Source: Paenirhodobacter populi
GTDB taxonomy: Bacteria; Pseudomonadota; Alphaproteobacteria; Rhodobacterales; Rhodobacteraceae
Direction of reading: 5' to 3'
Assembly (NCBI RefSeq): GCF_004022215.1
Contig: NZ_SAUZ01000006.1
Coordinates: 124,001-188,000, forward strand
Length of the DNA: 64,000 nt
This document shows, piece by piece, positions 8,425-17,225 of the stretch (positions are counted from its first letter, which is position 1; each line of letters opens with the position of its first letter). The translations under genes and the position numbers were made by a program. Below the pieces are notes generated by a model that saw nothing but the letters and a program-made list of their open reading frames with translations, did no database searches and was not told the origin of the DNA.

Positions 8425-10013
8425 ACCACCTCGCCAAGCGCAGCCCGGATCAGGGTCCGGGTGTACTCGGTCTTTGGTGAAGAAAAGATTTCCGCCGTCG
8501 TGCCCTGTTCGATCATGTCGCCGTTTCGCATCACCAGCATCTTGTGCGACATCGCCCGCACCACCCGCAGGTCATGGCTGATGAACAGATAGGCAAGCCC
8601 GTGGCGGCGCTGCAGATCGCGCAGAAGCTCGACGATCTGCACCTGCACCGTCATGTCGAGCGCGGATGTCGGTTCATCCAGCACCACCATCTTCGGGCGC
8701 AGGATCATCGCCCGGGCGATGGCGATCCGCTGCCGCTGCCCGCCCGAGAATTCATGCGGATAGCGGTTCATCGCGGCGGGGTCGAGGCCGACCTCCTCCA
8801 TGATCTCGGCCACCATCACGCGGCGGTCGCGGCCGGGGTCGATCTCATGCACGGTCAGCCCCTCGGCGATGATCTGGCCGACGGTCATGCGCGGGCTGAG
8901 CGATCCGAACGGATCCTGAAACACGATCTGCATGTCGCGCCGCAGGGGCCGCAACTGCCGCGCCTGAAGCCCGGATATGTCGCGCCCCATGAACAGGATC
9001 GGCCCCTCGCTTTCGATCAGCCGCATCAGCGCCAGCGCCAGCGTCGTCTTACCCGAGCCGGATTCGCCGACGATCCCCAGCGTCTCACCGGCCCGGATGG
9101 ACAGCGAGGCGTCGTTCACCGCCTTCACATGCCCCGTCACCCGGCGCAGCAGACCGCGGCGGATCGGGAACCAGACCTTCAGGTGATCCGTCCGCAGCAG
9201 TTCCGGCGCATCCGCGGGCACCGGCCCCGCCTGCCCTTTCGGCTCCGCCGCCAGCAGCTTTTTCGTATAGGGATGCTGCGGATTGGCGAATATCTCCTCG
9301 GTCCGGCCCTGTTCGACGATCTCGCCCTGCGACATGACGCAGACCCGGTCGGCGATGCGGCGCACGACGTTCAGGTCATGGCTGATGAACAGCAGGCTCA
9401 TCCCCTCGGCGCGTTTCAGATCGGCGAGCAGGTCGAGGATCTGCGCCTGGATCGTCACGTCGAGCGCCGTCGTCGGTTCATCCGCGATCAGCAGTTCCGG
9501 CCCGTTCGCCAGCGCCATGGCGATCATCACCCGCTGCCGCTGCCCACCCGAAAGCTGGTGCGGATAATCGGCCAGCCGGGTTTCCGGGTCGCGGATGCCC
9601 ACCTGCGTCAGCAGCTCGACGATCCGCCGCCGCGCCTCGGCCCCGGTCAGATGCTGGTGCAGTTCCAGACTTTCGCCGATCTGCTTTTCGATCGTGTGCA
9701 GCGGGTTGAGCGAGGTCATCGGCTCCTGAAAGATGAAGCTGATGTCGTTGCCGCGCACCCGGCGCAGTTCCGCCTCGGGCGCGCCGACCATCTCATGCCC
9801 GTCATAGCGGACCGAACCTTCCAGATACGCGTTCGGCCCCAGCAGCGCCACCGTCGACAGCGCCGTCACCGATTTGCCCGAGCCGGATTCCCCCACCAGC
9901 GCGACGGTTTCGCCCTTGTTCACGGTGAAGGACACGCCCTTCACCGCCGGCACCAGACGGCCATCGGCGCGGAAGGAGATACGCAGGTTCTCGACCTGAA
10001 GGACGGGGGTCAT
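8421..10013 (-). CDS. yejF: Peptide ABC transporter, dual ATP-binding protein YejF
   Basis: A 530-residue protein with two complete ABC domains (E. coli YejF is about the same size). Each has a P-loop (GESGSGKS near 42; GESGSGKT in the second half), a signature LSGGQRQR or FSGGQRQR, and Walker B ([16 protein letters not shown]). It powers import through YejB/YejE at the inner membrane. The ATG at 10013 overlaps the yejE stop (ATGA); an in-frame upstream extension lies inside yejE and is rejected. Confidence 0.93.
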   Translation of the reverse strand: MTPVLQVENLRISFRADGRLVPAVKGVSFTVNKGETVALVGESGSGKSVTALSTVALLGPNAYLEGSVRYDGHEMVGAPEAELRRVRGNDISFIFQEPMTSLNPLHTIEKQIGESLELHQHLTGAEARRRIVELLTQVGIRDPETRLADYPHQLSGGQRQRVMIAMALANGPELLIADEPTTALDVTIQAQILDLLADLKRAEGMSLLFISHDLNVVRRIADRVCVMSQGEIVEQGRTEEIFANPQHPYTKKLLAAEPKGQAGPVPADAPELLRTDHLKVWFPIRRGLLRRVTGHVKAVNDASLSIRAGETLGIVGESGSGKTTLALALMRLIESEGPILFMGRDISGLQARQLRPLRRDMQIVFQDPFGSLSPRMTVGQIIAEGLTVHEIDPGRDRRVMVAEIMEEVGLDPAAMNRYPHEFSGGQRQRIAIARAMILRPKMVVLDEPTSALDMTVQVQIVELLRDLQRRHGLAYLFISHDLRVVRAMSHKMLVMRNGDMIEQGTTAEIFSSPKTEYTRTLIRAALGEVV

Positions 10014-11116
10014 TTGAACACTTTCCGCGGGTCGAACGCATCGCGCACGCCCTCGAAGATGAACACGAGGAGCGAGAGCATGATCGAGAAGGTGAAGAAC
10101 GCCGTGAAGGCCAGCCACGGCGCCTGAAGGTTCTGCTTGCCCTGCAACGCCAGTTCGCCGAGCGAGGGCGCCGAACTGGGCAGCCCGTAGCCGAGGTAGT
10201 CGAGCGAGGCGAGCGTCGAGATCGCCCCGGTGATGACGAAGGGCAGCATCGTCAGCGTCGCCACCATCGCATTGGGCAGGATGTGGCGGAACATGATCGT
10301 CCGGTCATTGACGCCAAGCGCCCGCGCCGCCCGGACATATTCGAAATTCCGCGTGCGCAGGAATTCCGCCCGCACCACGCCCGTCAGCGCCGGCCAGCCG
10401 AACAGGATCACGATGAACACCAGCAGCCAGAAACTTCGCCCCAGAATCGCGAAGAGGATGATGATGACGTAAAGCGAGGGGGTCGAGGACCATATCTCCA
10501 TCAGCCTTTGCACGATCAGGTCGGTGCGGCCGCCGAAATAGCCCTGCACCGCCCCCGCCGCGATGCCGATGACCGAGGCCACGAAGGTCACGATCAGCGC
10601 GAACTGCACGGAAATGCGGAAGCCGTAGATCACCCGCGCCAGAACGTCGCGCGCGGTATCGTCAGTGCCAAGCCAGTGGTTGCGGTCCGGCGCGCTTGGC
10701 GCGGTGCCGACATTGTTGATGGTGCGGTAGCTGTAGGGGATCGGCGGCCAGATCATCCAGCCCTTCTCGATCTTCTCGCCGGACACCATGCCGGTTTCGG
10801 CGGCCTCTTTCTCGACCGCTTCAGGGTCGTCGTCCCAGCATTCCTCCCGCCCGCCGGTGCGGATCAGGCATTGCACGGCGGGGTCCTTGTAGATCGCCTC
10901 GGTCCGGAAATCGCCGCCGAAGGTGGTTTCCGGGTAGAAGCGGTAGACGGGCATATACAGCTCGCCCCGGTAGCTGACGATGATCGGCTTGTCGTTCGCC
11001 ACCACCTCGGCCAGCAGCGACAGTCCGAACAGCACCGAAAAGATGATGAGCGACCAGAAAGCCCGGCGATGGGCACGGAAATTGCGCAGGCGGCGCTGAT
11101 TGAGCGGCGACAGCAT
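10010..11116 (-). CDS. yejE: Peptide ABC transporter permease YejE
   Basis: A 368-residue inner-membrane permease of the OppC/DppC type. First membrane segment near residues 20-42, long periplasmic loop with a typical YejE PxYSYRT region, then five C-terminal segments with the EAA-like contact loop (EYVRAARALGVNDRTIMFRHILPNA) that docks the ATPase. It overlaps yejB by one base and yejF by four. YejABEF imports oligopeptides and, in enterobacteria, microcin C. Confidence 0.93.
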   Translation of the reverse strand: MLSPLNQRRLRNFRAHRRAFWSLIIFSVLFGLSLLAEVVANDKPIIVSYRGELYMPVYRFYPETTFGGDFRTEAIYKDPAVQCLIRTGGREECWDDDPEAVEKEAAETGMVSGEKIEKGWMIWPPIPYSYRTINNVGTAPSAPDRNHWLGTDDTARDVLARVIYGFRISVQFALIVTFVASVIGIAAGAVQGYFGGRTDLIVQRLMEIWSSTPSLYVIIILFAILGRSFWLLVFIVILFGWPALTGVVRAEFLRTRNFEYVRAARALGVNDRTIMFRHILPNAMVATLTMLPFVITGAISTLASLDYLGYGLPSSAPSLGELALQGKQNLQAPWLAFTAFFTFSIMLSLLVFIFEGVRDAFDPRKVFK

Positions 11117-12273
11117 CAGCCGGACCTCTTCTCGAAATCGATCCGCGGATCGACCAGCACATAGGTCATGTCCGACAGGATCCCCACGACCAGCGAGATC
11201 AGGCCAAAGACGTAGAGCGTGCCGAAGATGACGGGATAGTTCCGCTCCACCGCCGCCTGAAAGCCCAGAAGCCCCAGCCCGTCGAGCGAGAAGATCGTTT
11301 CCACGATGATCGAGGATCCGAAGAACACGCCAAGGAACGTCGCCGGAAAGCCCGCGATCACGATCAGCATGGCGTTGCGGAAGACATGGCCATACAGCAC
11401 CCGCCGCTCCGACAGGCCCTTGGCGCGGGCGGTGATGACATATTGCTTGTTGATCTCGTCAAGGAAGGAATTCTTCGTCAGCAGCGTCATCGTGGCGAAG
11501 CCGGAAATCGTCATGGCCACGGTCGGCAGGGTGATGTGCCACAGATAGTCGAGCGCCTTGCCCATCAAACTGAGCTGGTCGAAATTATCCGAGGTCAGCC
11601 CGCGCAGCGGAAAGATCTTCCAGTAGGATCCGCCCGCGAACAGCACCATCAGCATGACGGCGAACAGGAACCCCGGGATCGCATAGGCCACGACGATCGC
11701 GCCCGAGGTCCAGGTGTCGAAGGGCGATCCGTCCCGCACCGCCTTGCGGATACCCAGCGGGATCGAGATCAGATAGGCCAGCAGCGTCGACCAGAGGCCG
11801 AGCGACACCGACACCGGCAGCTTTTCCGCCACCAGCTCCATCACCGTCTTGTTGTGAAAGAAGCTCTTGCCGAAATCGAAGGTCAGGTAATCCCCGATCA
11901 TCGAGAAGAAGCGCTTCCATGCCGGTATCGGCTCGCGGTGGCAGGCGGGATCGCGCAGGCTCGGCGTGCCGGTGAAGCCGTCGTCGCAGACGATGCGGGA
12001 AAAGCCCATCTGCACCTCAAGCTGCGCCAGCAGCTCGGGCGAGATGCCGCGGGCGCCCTGATAGCCGCCCTCGTCCATGCCGCCCGCGCCCTGCGCGCCC
12101 GCATCCCCGCCGCCGGAGATGTTGCGCATCGAATCCGCCTCGCCCTGCACCCGCGCGATGATCTGTTCGATCGGCCCGCCGGGGACGAATTGCGTCAGCG
12201 TGAAGTTCACCAGCATGATCCCGAACAGCGTCGGGATGACCAGCAACAACCGCCTCAGGATATAGGCGCCCAT
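11116..12273 (-). CDS. yejB: Peptide ABC transporter permease YejB
   Basis: A 385-residue permease of the OppB/DppB type; it starts MGAYILRRLLLVIPTLFGIMLVNF, the standard first membrane segment. The EAA loop is present (QYVITARAKGLSERRVLYGHVFRNA). A Gly-rich insert at ~residues 48-70 makes the first periplasmic loop longer than in many homologues. It pairs with YejE to form the channel. It lies 48 bases after yejA. Confidence 0.93.
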   Translation of the reverse strand: MGAYILRRLLLVIPTLFGIMLVNFTLTQFVPGGPIEQIIARVQGEADSMRNISGGGDAGAQGAGGMDEGGYQGARGISPELLAQLEVQMGFSRIVCDDGFTGTPSLRDPACHREPIPAWKRFFSMIGDYLTFDFGKSFFHNKTVMELVAEKLPVSVSLGLWSTLLAYLISIPLGIRKAVRDGSPFDTWTSGAIVVAYAIPGFLFAVMLMVLFAGGSYWKIFPLRGLTSDNFDQLSLMGKALDYLWHITLPTVAMTISGFATMTLLTKNSFLDEINKQYVITARAKGLSERRVLYGHVFRNAMLIVIAGFPATFLGVFFGSSIIVETIFSLDGLGLLGFQAAVERNYPVIFGTLYVFGLISLVVGILSDMTYVLVDPRIDFEKRSG

Positions 12274-12321
12274 GCGTTCCTGCCTCTTGTCATTTTCGCA
12301 CTATTCTGGCGGGCAAACCCA

Positions 12322-14211
12322 TCAGAATGCGCCAGCCGCTTTCAGTTTTTCGGCCTTGTCGGCGTTATACCACCAGAAGTCCAGCTCCCCCAACGCATGG
12401 GGTGGCAGCGTTTCCGGATGTTCGTACATGTCGTAATAGGCGACGGTGTAGCTGGCCTTGAACCATTGCGGCACCCAGAAGCGCAGCGACCGCAGCGCCC
12501 GGTCGAGCGCATGGACCCGCGGTTCCAGCTCGTCATGGGTATTGGCCTCCTCGACCAGCCGGATCAGGCTGTCGATGGCCGGATTGGCCAGCCCCATGGC
12601 GTTGAACACATCGCCCACGTTCTGCGAGCCGAAATACTGCTGCAGACCGGCGCCCGGAATTTCGTCCTGCCCCAGCTGCGCGGTGATCATGTCGAAATCA
12701 TGGTTGCGGCGGCGGTTTTCATATTGCGCGTCATCGACCCGCGACATCGAGGCATCGACCCCGATCGAACGCAGATTCTCGATATAGGGGTTGATGACCC
12801 GGTCGAAGGTCTGGCTGTCGTTCAGGATCTCGACCCGCAGCGTTTCGCCCCGGGCGTTGCGGCGCAGCCCATCATTGCCCGCGACCCAGCCCGCATCTTC
12901 CAGCAGCGCCGCGGCCTTGCGCATGTTGCCGCGGTCAAGCTGCCGCGTGCCCGAAGTGGGCGTCAGCACCGCCGGATCGTCAAGGATGCCGTCGGGCAGA
13001 TCGGCGGCCAGCGGCTTCAGGATCTCGATCTCCGCCGGCGAGGGCGTGCCCTGCGCCTCAAGGGGGGAGTTTTCCCAGAAGGAATTCACCCGCGAATACA
13101 GCCCGTAGAACAGCGTTTCGTTCGACCATTCGAAATTGAACATCAGGCCAAGCGCCTCGCGCACGCGGATGTCCTGAAACCTTTCGCGGCGCAGGTTGAT
13201 CGCGAAGGACTGGCCCGAGGCGATGTTGCCGTTGGGCAGGTCGGCCTTTTCCACCCAGCCCTTCTGCACCGCCGGAAAATCGTATCCCGTCGCCCATTGG
13301 AGCGCCGAGGCCTCGTTGCGGAAGGTGTAGGTGCCGGCCTTGAACCCCTCGAACGCGGCCTGATAGTCGCCGTAATATTCGATGCGGATCCGGTCGAAAT
13401 TGTAGCGCCCGACGTTGATCGGCAGCGTCGCGCCCCAATAGTCGGGGTTGCGCTTCCACGCCACGGTGCGGCCGTCGCGGGTGCTGTCGAACACATAGGG
13501 GCCGGAGCCGATGAACGGCTTGGGCGAGGAACGTTCGAGGTCGATCCCGTCGCGCTCGAACTGCGCCTTGGAAAAGACCGGCAGCGAGCCTACCGACTGG
13601 ATGATGTCGCGGCGCGGATAATCGGGGGTGAAGGTGAACTTGATCCGCTTTTCATCCAGCACCTCGGCCGAGGCGACCTGCTGCGTCACCACCGCGCGGA
13701 ACGAACTCAGCCCCTTGTCGCGCAGCTGTTCGTAGGAAAACAGCACGTCTTCCGCCGTCAGCGGCGTGTCGTCGGAAAACCGGATCCCGTCGCGCAGGGT
13801 GAAGATCACCCAATCCTTGCTTTCGGGATATTCGAGGCTTTCGCACAGCAGGCAATAGGCCTCGCCCACGGTGTCGTCGGTGCCGGTCAGCAGGGTTTCG
13901 AGCGGGACCGAGGACAGCGCCGCCGCCCGGCCTTCGAGCGTGAAGGGGTTCATGTTGTCGAACCCGCCAAGCGTCCATTCCGAGATCTCGCCGCCCTTCG
14001 GCGCATCCGGGTTCACATAGTCGAGATGGGCGAAATCGGGCGGATATTTCAGATCACCCAGCGTCGAGATCGCCGAGGCGGTGATCGTCGCCTCCTGCGC
14101 CCTGACCCCCTGCGCGCCCATCCAGATCGCCGCCCCGATCAGCGCCGCCCCGAACATCCGCGTAACGCCCGGCACGATCCGCTGCTGGTGGGCGATGGTC
14201 TTCCGTTTCAT
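12322..14211 (-). CDS. yejA: Peptide ABC transporter, periplasmic binding protein YejA
   Basis: A 629-residue SBP family 5 protein with a signal peptide (residues ~15-38, ending GVRAQE), followed by the peptide-binding fold (DYVNPDAPKGGEI, YPRRDIIQSVGSLPVFSK, WVPQWFKASY). It captures oligopeptides in the periplasm for YejBEF. ATG 14211 is preceded by AGGGGAG at suitable spacing; the frame is open further upstream but has no comparable start. First gene of the yejABEF-glycosyltransferase operon, divergent from pheA. Confidence 0.92.
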   Translation of the reverse strand: MKRKTIAHQQRIVPGVTRMFGAALIGAAIWMGAQGVRAQEATITASAISTLGDLKYPPDFAHLDYVNPDAPKGGEISEWTLGGFDNMNPFTLEGRAAALSSVPLETLLTGTDDTVGEAYCLLCESLEYPESKDWVIFTLRDGIRFSDDTPLTAEDVLFSYEQLRDKGLSSFRAVVTQQVASAEVLDEKRIKFTFTPDYPRRDIIQSVGSLPVFSKAQFERDGIDLERSSPKPFIGSGPYVFDSTRDGRTVAWKRNPDYWGATLPINVGRYNFDRIRIEYYGDYQAAFEGFKAGTYTFRNEASALQWATGYDFPAVQKGWVEKADLPNGNIASGQSFAINLRRERFQDIRVREALGLMFNFEWSNETLFYGLYSRVNSFWENSPLEAQGTPSPAEIEILKPLAADLPDGILDDPAVLTPTSGTRQLDRGNMRKAAALLEDAGWVAGNDGLRRNARGETLRVEILNDSQTFDRVINPYIENLRSIGVDASMSRVDDAQYENRRRNHDFDMITAQLGQDEIPGAGLQQYFGSQNVGDVFNAMGLANPAIDSLIRLVEEANTHDELEPRVHALDRALRSLRFWVPQWFKASYTVAYYDMYEHPETLPPHALGELDFWWYNADKAEKLKAAGAF

Positions 14212-14404
14212 CCGCTGCTCCCCTGTCACACGGCTGACAGCTAAAGGCGCAACGCGCCGGGGTGCAAGTTGCAACTGCGTGAGAAGCCGCATCATTCCGG
14301 CATTCGCGCCACAGATGGTGATTTTGCCGCGCCCCTGCGCCGCAGGCCCACTTCCTTTGCACTTCGGCGCAGTATAGGAGAGGGCCGAACGACAGGAGGC
14401 CCAG

Positions 14405-15253
14405 ATGACCTTGCAATATTCCGGCACGATCGCGTTTCAGGGCGAACCCGGAGCCTATTCGCATCAGGCCTGCCGCGACGCGCGCCCGGGGATGGAGGTC
14501 CTGCCCTGCCGCACCTTCGAGGACGTGATCGAGGCGGTGCGCAAGGGCGACGCCGATCTGGCGATGCTGCCGATCGAGAATTCCACCTATGGCCGGGTCG
14601 CGGATATCCATTCGCTGCTGCCCACCTCGGGGCTGCATATCGTCGACGAAGCCTTCGTGCGCGTGCATATCAACCTGCTCGCCCTGCCGGGAACCAAATT
14701 GGAAGCGGTTGAATCGGCGATGAGCCACACGGTCCTGCTGGGTCAGTGCCGGAACTTCCTGCAGGCGCAGAACATCAACCGCATCACTGGCGCGGATACG
14801 GCCGGCTCGGCCCGGATCGTCGCGGAACAGGGCGATCCGAAGGTGGCGGCGCTGGCCTCGGAACTCGCCGGCGAGATCTATGGGCTCGACTGTATCGCCC
14901 GGCATATCGAGGACAAGCAGGACAACACCACCCGCTTTCTCATCATGTCCCGCACCCCCGACCTGAAGAAGCGCGGACAGGGCCGGATGATGACCACCTT
15001 CGTCTTCCGCGTGCGCAACCTGCCCGCGGCGCTCTACAAGGCGCTTGGCGGGTTCGCCACGAACGGGGTGAACATGACCAAGCTCGAAAGCTACATGGTC
15101 GAGGGCAGCTTCACCGCGACGCAGTTCTATGCGGATATCGAGGGCCATCCGGACGATACCAACGTCCGCCTCGCGCTGGACGAATTGCGGTATTTCACCT
15201 CGAACGTGACGCTTCTGGGCGTCTATCCGGCCGATCCGCGCCGCTTCACCTGA
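14405..15253 (+). CDS. pheA: Prephenate dehydratase
   Basis: A 282-residue monofunctional enzyme converting prephenate to phenylpyruvate (phenylalanine synthesis, cytoplasm). Catalytic domain residues 1-~185 with LPIENSTYGRV and the TTRF motif (NTTRFLIM), then a C-terminal ACT domain (~200-275) for feedback control. The usual ESRP of the ACT site reads ESYM here. AGGAGG lies 5 bases before the ATG. It converges with the SRPBCC gene, leaving 2 bases between stops. Confidence 0.95.
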   Translation: MTLQYSGTIAFQGEPGAYSHQACRDARPGMEVLPCRTFEDVIEAVRKGDADLAMLPIENSTYGRVADIHSLLPTSGLHIVDEAFVRVHINLLALPGTKLEAVESAMSHTVLLGQCRNFLQAQNINRITGADTAGSARIVAEQGDPKVAALASELAGEIYGLDCIARHIEDKQDNTTRFLIMSRTPDLKKRGQGRMMTTFVFRVRNLPAALYKALGGFATNGVNMTKLESYMVEGSFTATQFYADIEGHPDDTNVRLALDELRYFTSNVTLLGVYPADPRRFT

Positions 15254-15255
15254 GG

Positions 15256-15717
15256 TCAGGCCCCAAGGGGACGTTCCAGCGACCGGCCGAAACCTTCGAT
15301 GCGGCTGCGGAATTTCGCCTCAAGCCCGGATTGACCGAGCCGTGCCGATTGCAGCAGCAGCCGGGCGCCAAGCGTGCGCGGCTTCGCCTCGAGCGAGACA
15401 TGCAGCCGCGACCGGGCCGCGGCCAGCGCGACGATCTGCAGCGTCACGAAGAATTCGAACCCGCGGGACAGCGACCGGATGGCCATTTCCTCGGGGCGGA
15501 GAAGGCGGACCACCTCGGAATCCATGTGGCGGATCTTGCCGCGAAAGCGGAAATCGGTTTCCCAGGTCATGCCCGGCACCGGATCGCCGCCGCCATCCGT
15601 GCGGCGCATCGTCACCCCCTTGCGCCGGGCCTGCGGCACCCAGAGGTCGAAATCCGTGACATTGCCGAAAACCGTATCGGCGGGCGCGGCAATGTCCACT
15701 TTCCCGGTCAGTATCAT
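15256..15717 (-). CDS. SRPBCC (START-like) family protein
   Basis: A 153-residue protein starting MILTGKVDIAAPADTVFGNVTDFD, the opening strand and helix of the polyketide-cyclase/START fold. It has no signal peptide. The cavity fold binds small hydrophobic ligands in other members; here neither ligand nor partner is evident. Its stop lies 2 bases from that of pheA, and nudC lies 44 bases further on, also on the minus strand. Confidence 0.75.
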   Translation of the reverse strand: MILTGKVDIAAPADTVFGNVTDFDLWVPQARRKGVTMRRTDGGGDPVPGMTWETDFRFRGKIRHMDSEVVRLLRPEEMAIRSLSRGFEFFVTLQIVALAAARSRLHVSLEAKPRTLGARLLLQSARLGQSGLEAKFRSRIEGFGRSLERPLGA

Positions 15718-15761
15718 CGCAAATTCCCTGTGGGCGGTGTATCAGTCCCCGCAGCGTGACC

Positions 15762-16775
15762 TCATGCGCGGCGGTCCGCAAGCCATTGCCGCATCATCCA
15801 GCCGGCGACCGCGCCGGAGCGCGGCGCATGGATCACAGGATCGGTCCCGGCCAGCACGTCGGCCAGCCTTTCGCGGCTGATCCAGAGTGCGTCCTCGATC
15901 TCCACCGGGTCGATGGTGATCGTGTCGTCCAGCGCCTCGCCCTCGCAGGCGATCATCAACTGCGTCGGGAACGGCCATGGCTGCGAGGTCAGGTAGCGCA
16001 CCGCCCCGACCCGCACCCGGCTTTCCTCGAACACCTCGCGGCGGACGGCATCCTCGACCGTCTCGCCCGGCTCGATGAAACCGGCGAGGCAGGAATACAT
16101 CCCCTCGGGCCAGCCGGGCGAACGCCCCATCAGGATGTGATTGCCGCGGATGATGCGCATGATGACGACCGGATCGGTGCGCGGGAAATGGTGGCTGTCG
16201 CAGGCCGGGCACCAGCGTTGCCAGCCACCCAGCGTCACCCGCGAGGGCGCCCCGCAGCGGCCGCAGAAGCCATGCGTCTCGTGCCATTGCATCAGCGCGC
16301 GGGCGATGGCGACCAGCTCGCCCGCCCGCGCGTCGAGCGCCGTCAGCGCGCCGCGCAATTCGGTGAAGCTCGCGCTGTCGGGCACGCCCGGCGGATGCCA
16401 CAGGCGCGGATCGGCGAAGGCCTGCGGGTCCGGCCCCTCCCCTTCGGGCGCCCAGCCGGAAAGATCCGCGGCGAAAACCGCCTGCCCTTCGGACAGACCC
16501 AGAAAGATGGGGTCGGACACCATATGCCGCAACAGCGGGGCGCCCGGGCGCAGCGGATAGAGCCCGGCGCCGGTCACCGGATCGACGGTCCCCGGATCCA
16601 GCAGCGCCCGCCCGCGCCAGAAGGCCACGAATCGCGTTCCGGCATCCTGCGCAAGCCGGGCGCGCGTTTCCGGATCGGCGCGCAGCGGCACCGCGCGGTC
16701 GAGCCCGGATCCGGTGAAGGCCAGACCTGCCAGAAAGGCGGGGATGCGTTCCGGGGCGGGATCGGATGGCTGCAT
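15762..16775 (-). CDS. nudC: NAD(+) diphosphatase NudC (Nudix)
   Basis: A 337-residue NudC-type hydrolase that cleaves NAD(H) and, in E. coli, removes NAD caps from RNA. A zinc ribbon (CGRCGAP...WCPAC, ~residues 168-188) is followed by the Nudix box (~232-254: GFIEPGETVEDAVRREVFEE) and the NudC-specific SQPWPFPTQLM motif. The Nudix box has S where G usually follows EE. GGAG lies just before ATG 16775; the frame extends upstream to 16925 without a better start. Confidence 0.93.
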   Translation of the reverse strand: MQPSDPAPERIPAFLAGLAFTGSGLDRAVPLRADPETRARLAQDAGTRFVAFWRGRALLDPGTVDPVTGAGLYPLRPGAPLLRHMVSDPIFLGLSEGQAVFAADLSGWAPEGEGPDPQAFADPRLWHPPGVPDSASFTELRGALTALDARAGELVAIARALMQWHETHGFCGRCGAPSRVTLGGWQRWCPACDSHHFPRTDPVVIMRIIRGNHILMGRSPGWPEGMYSCLAGFIEPGETVEDAVRREVFEESRVRVGAVRYLTSQPWPFPTQLMIACEGEALDDTITIDPVEIEDALWISRERLADVLAGTDPVIHAPRSGAVAGWMMRQWLADRRA

Positions 16776-17225
16776 GGGAACTCCACGGGCTGTGACGACC
16801 GCTTGTGCCACGCCCCGAGGCCGCTGACCAGATGTGACCCTCCGCCGCAACCAGAAGCCTGCCCCGAGGCCACGCGCGCCCCGGAACGTCACCGAAACAC
16901 ACGCCCCGCCCCTTCTGCCCGTCATCCTTCCTCAAATATCCCGGGGATGAGGCGGATCAGACGTCTGCCAGTGGAAGGACGTCCAGCCGAGGGGCTGGCG
17001 CCCTTTCACCCTCTCCGCTCACACGCCGATGGATACGCAAACCAATCAGGCAAGGCCCGGGTCCCGTCGCGGCCCCGCGCCAGCCGCGCAACAGCCCCAG
17101 ATAAGATGACTTCTGCATGAATGTTTCATTGCGACGTAAGATGTGATCTTGTAGCCTTGTTTTGTTACTGGTTCCGAAACGCTCTGATAGGCATGCTTTG
17201 TCAGGGCGCAGGATTTTCTTGCTGA
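16776..17225. other. Intergenic region between divergent nudC and cpdB-like genes
   Basis: 450 bases. They hold a degenerate reverse copy of the dispersed repeat (16921-17005) and an AT-richer stretch (~17100-17225) that probably carries the promoter of the 17226 gene, though no clear -35/-10 pair is seen. A short minus-strand frame starting at 17120 lacks recognisable domains and is not called. Confidence 0.6.
16921..17005 (-). repeat. Degenerate copy of the dispersed repeat (copy G)
   Basis: Read on the minus strand it has a GGCGCCAGCCCCTCGG-like block, a longer central spacer, and CATCCCCGGGATATTTGAGG with a purine tail. It is the only copy not just 3' of a gene in the same orientation; it lies upstream of nudC. 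Confidence 0.55.

Noticed and set aside
11386-14244. Very long open frame on the + strand opposite yejA and yejB
   Set aside because: Antisense to clear yej genes; Arg/His/Gln-rich translation without domains, as expected from GC-rich codon bias on the opposite strand.
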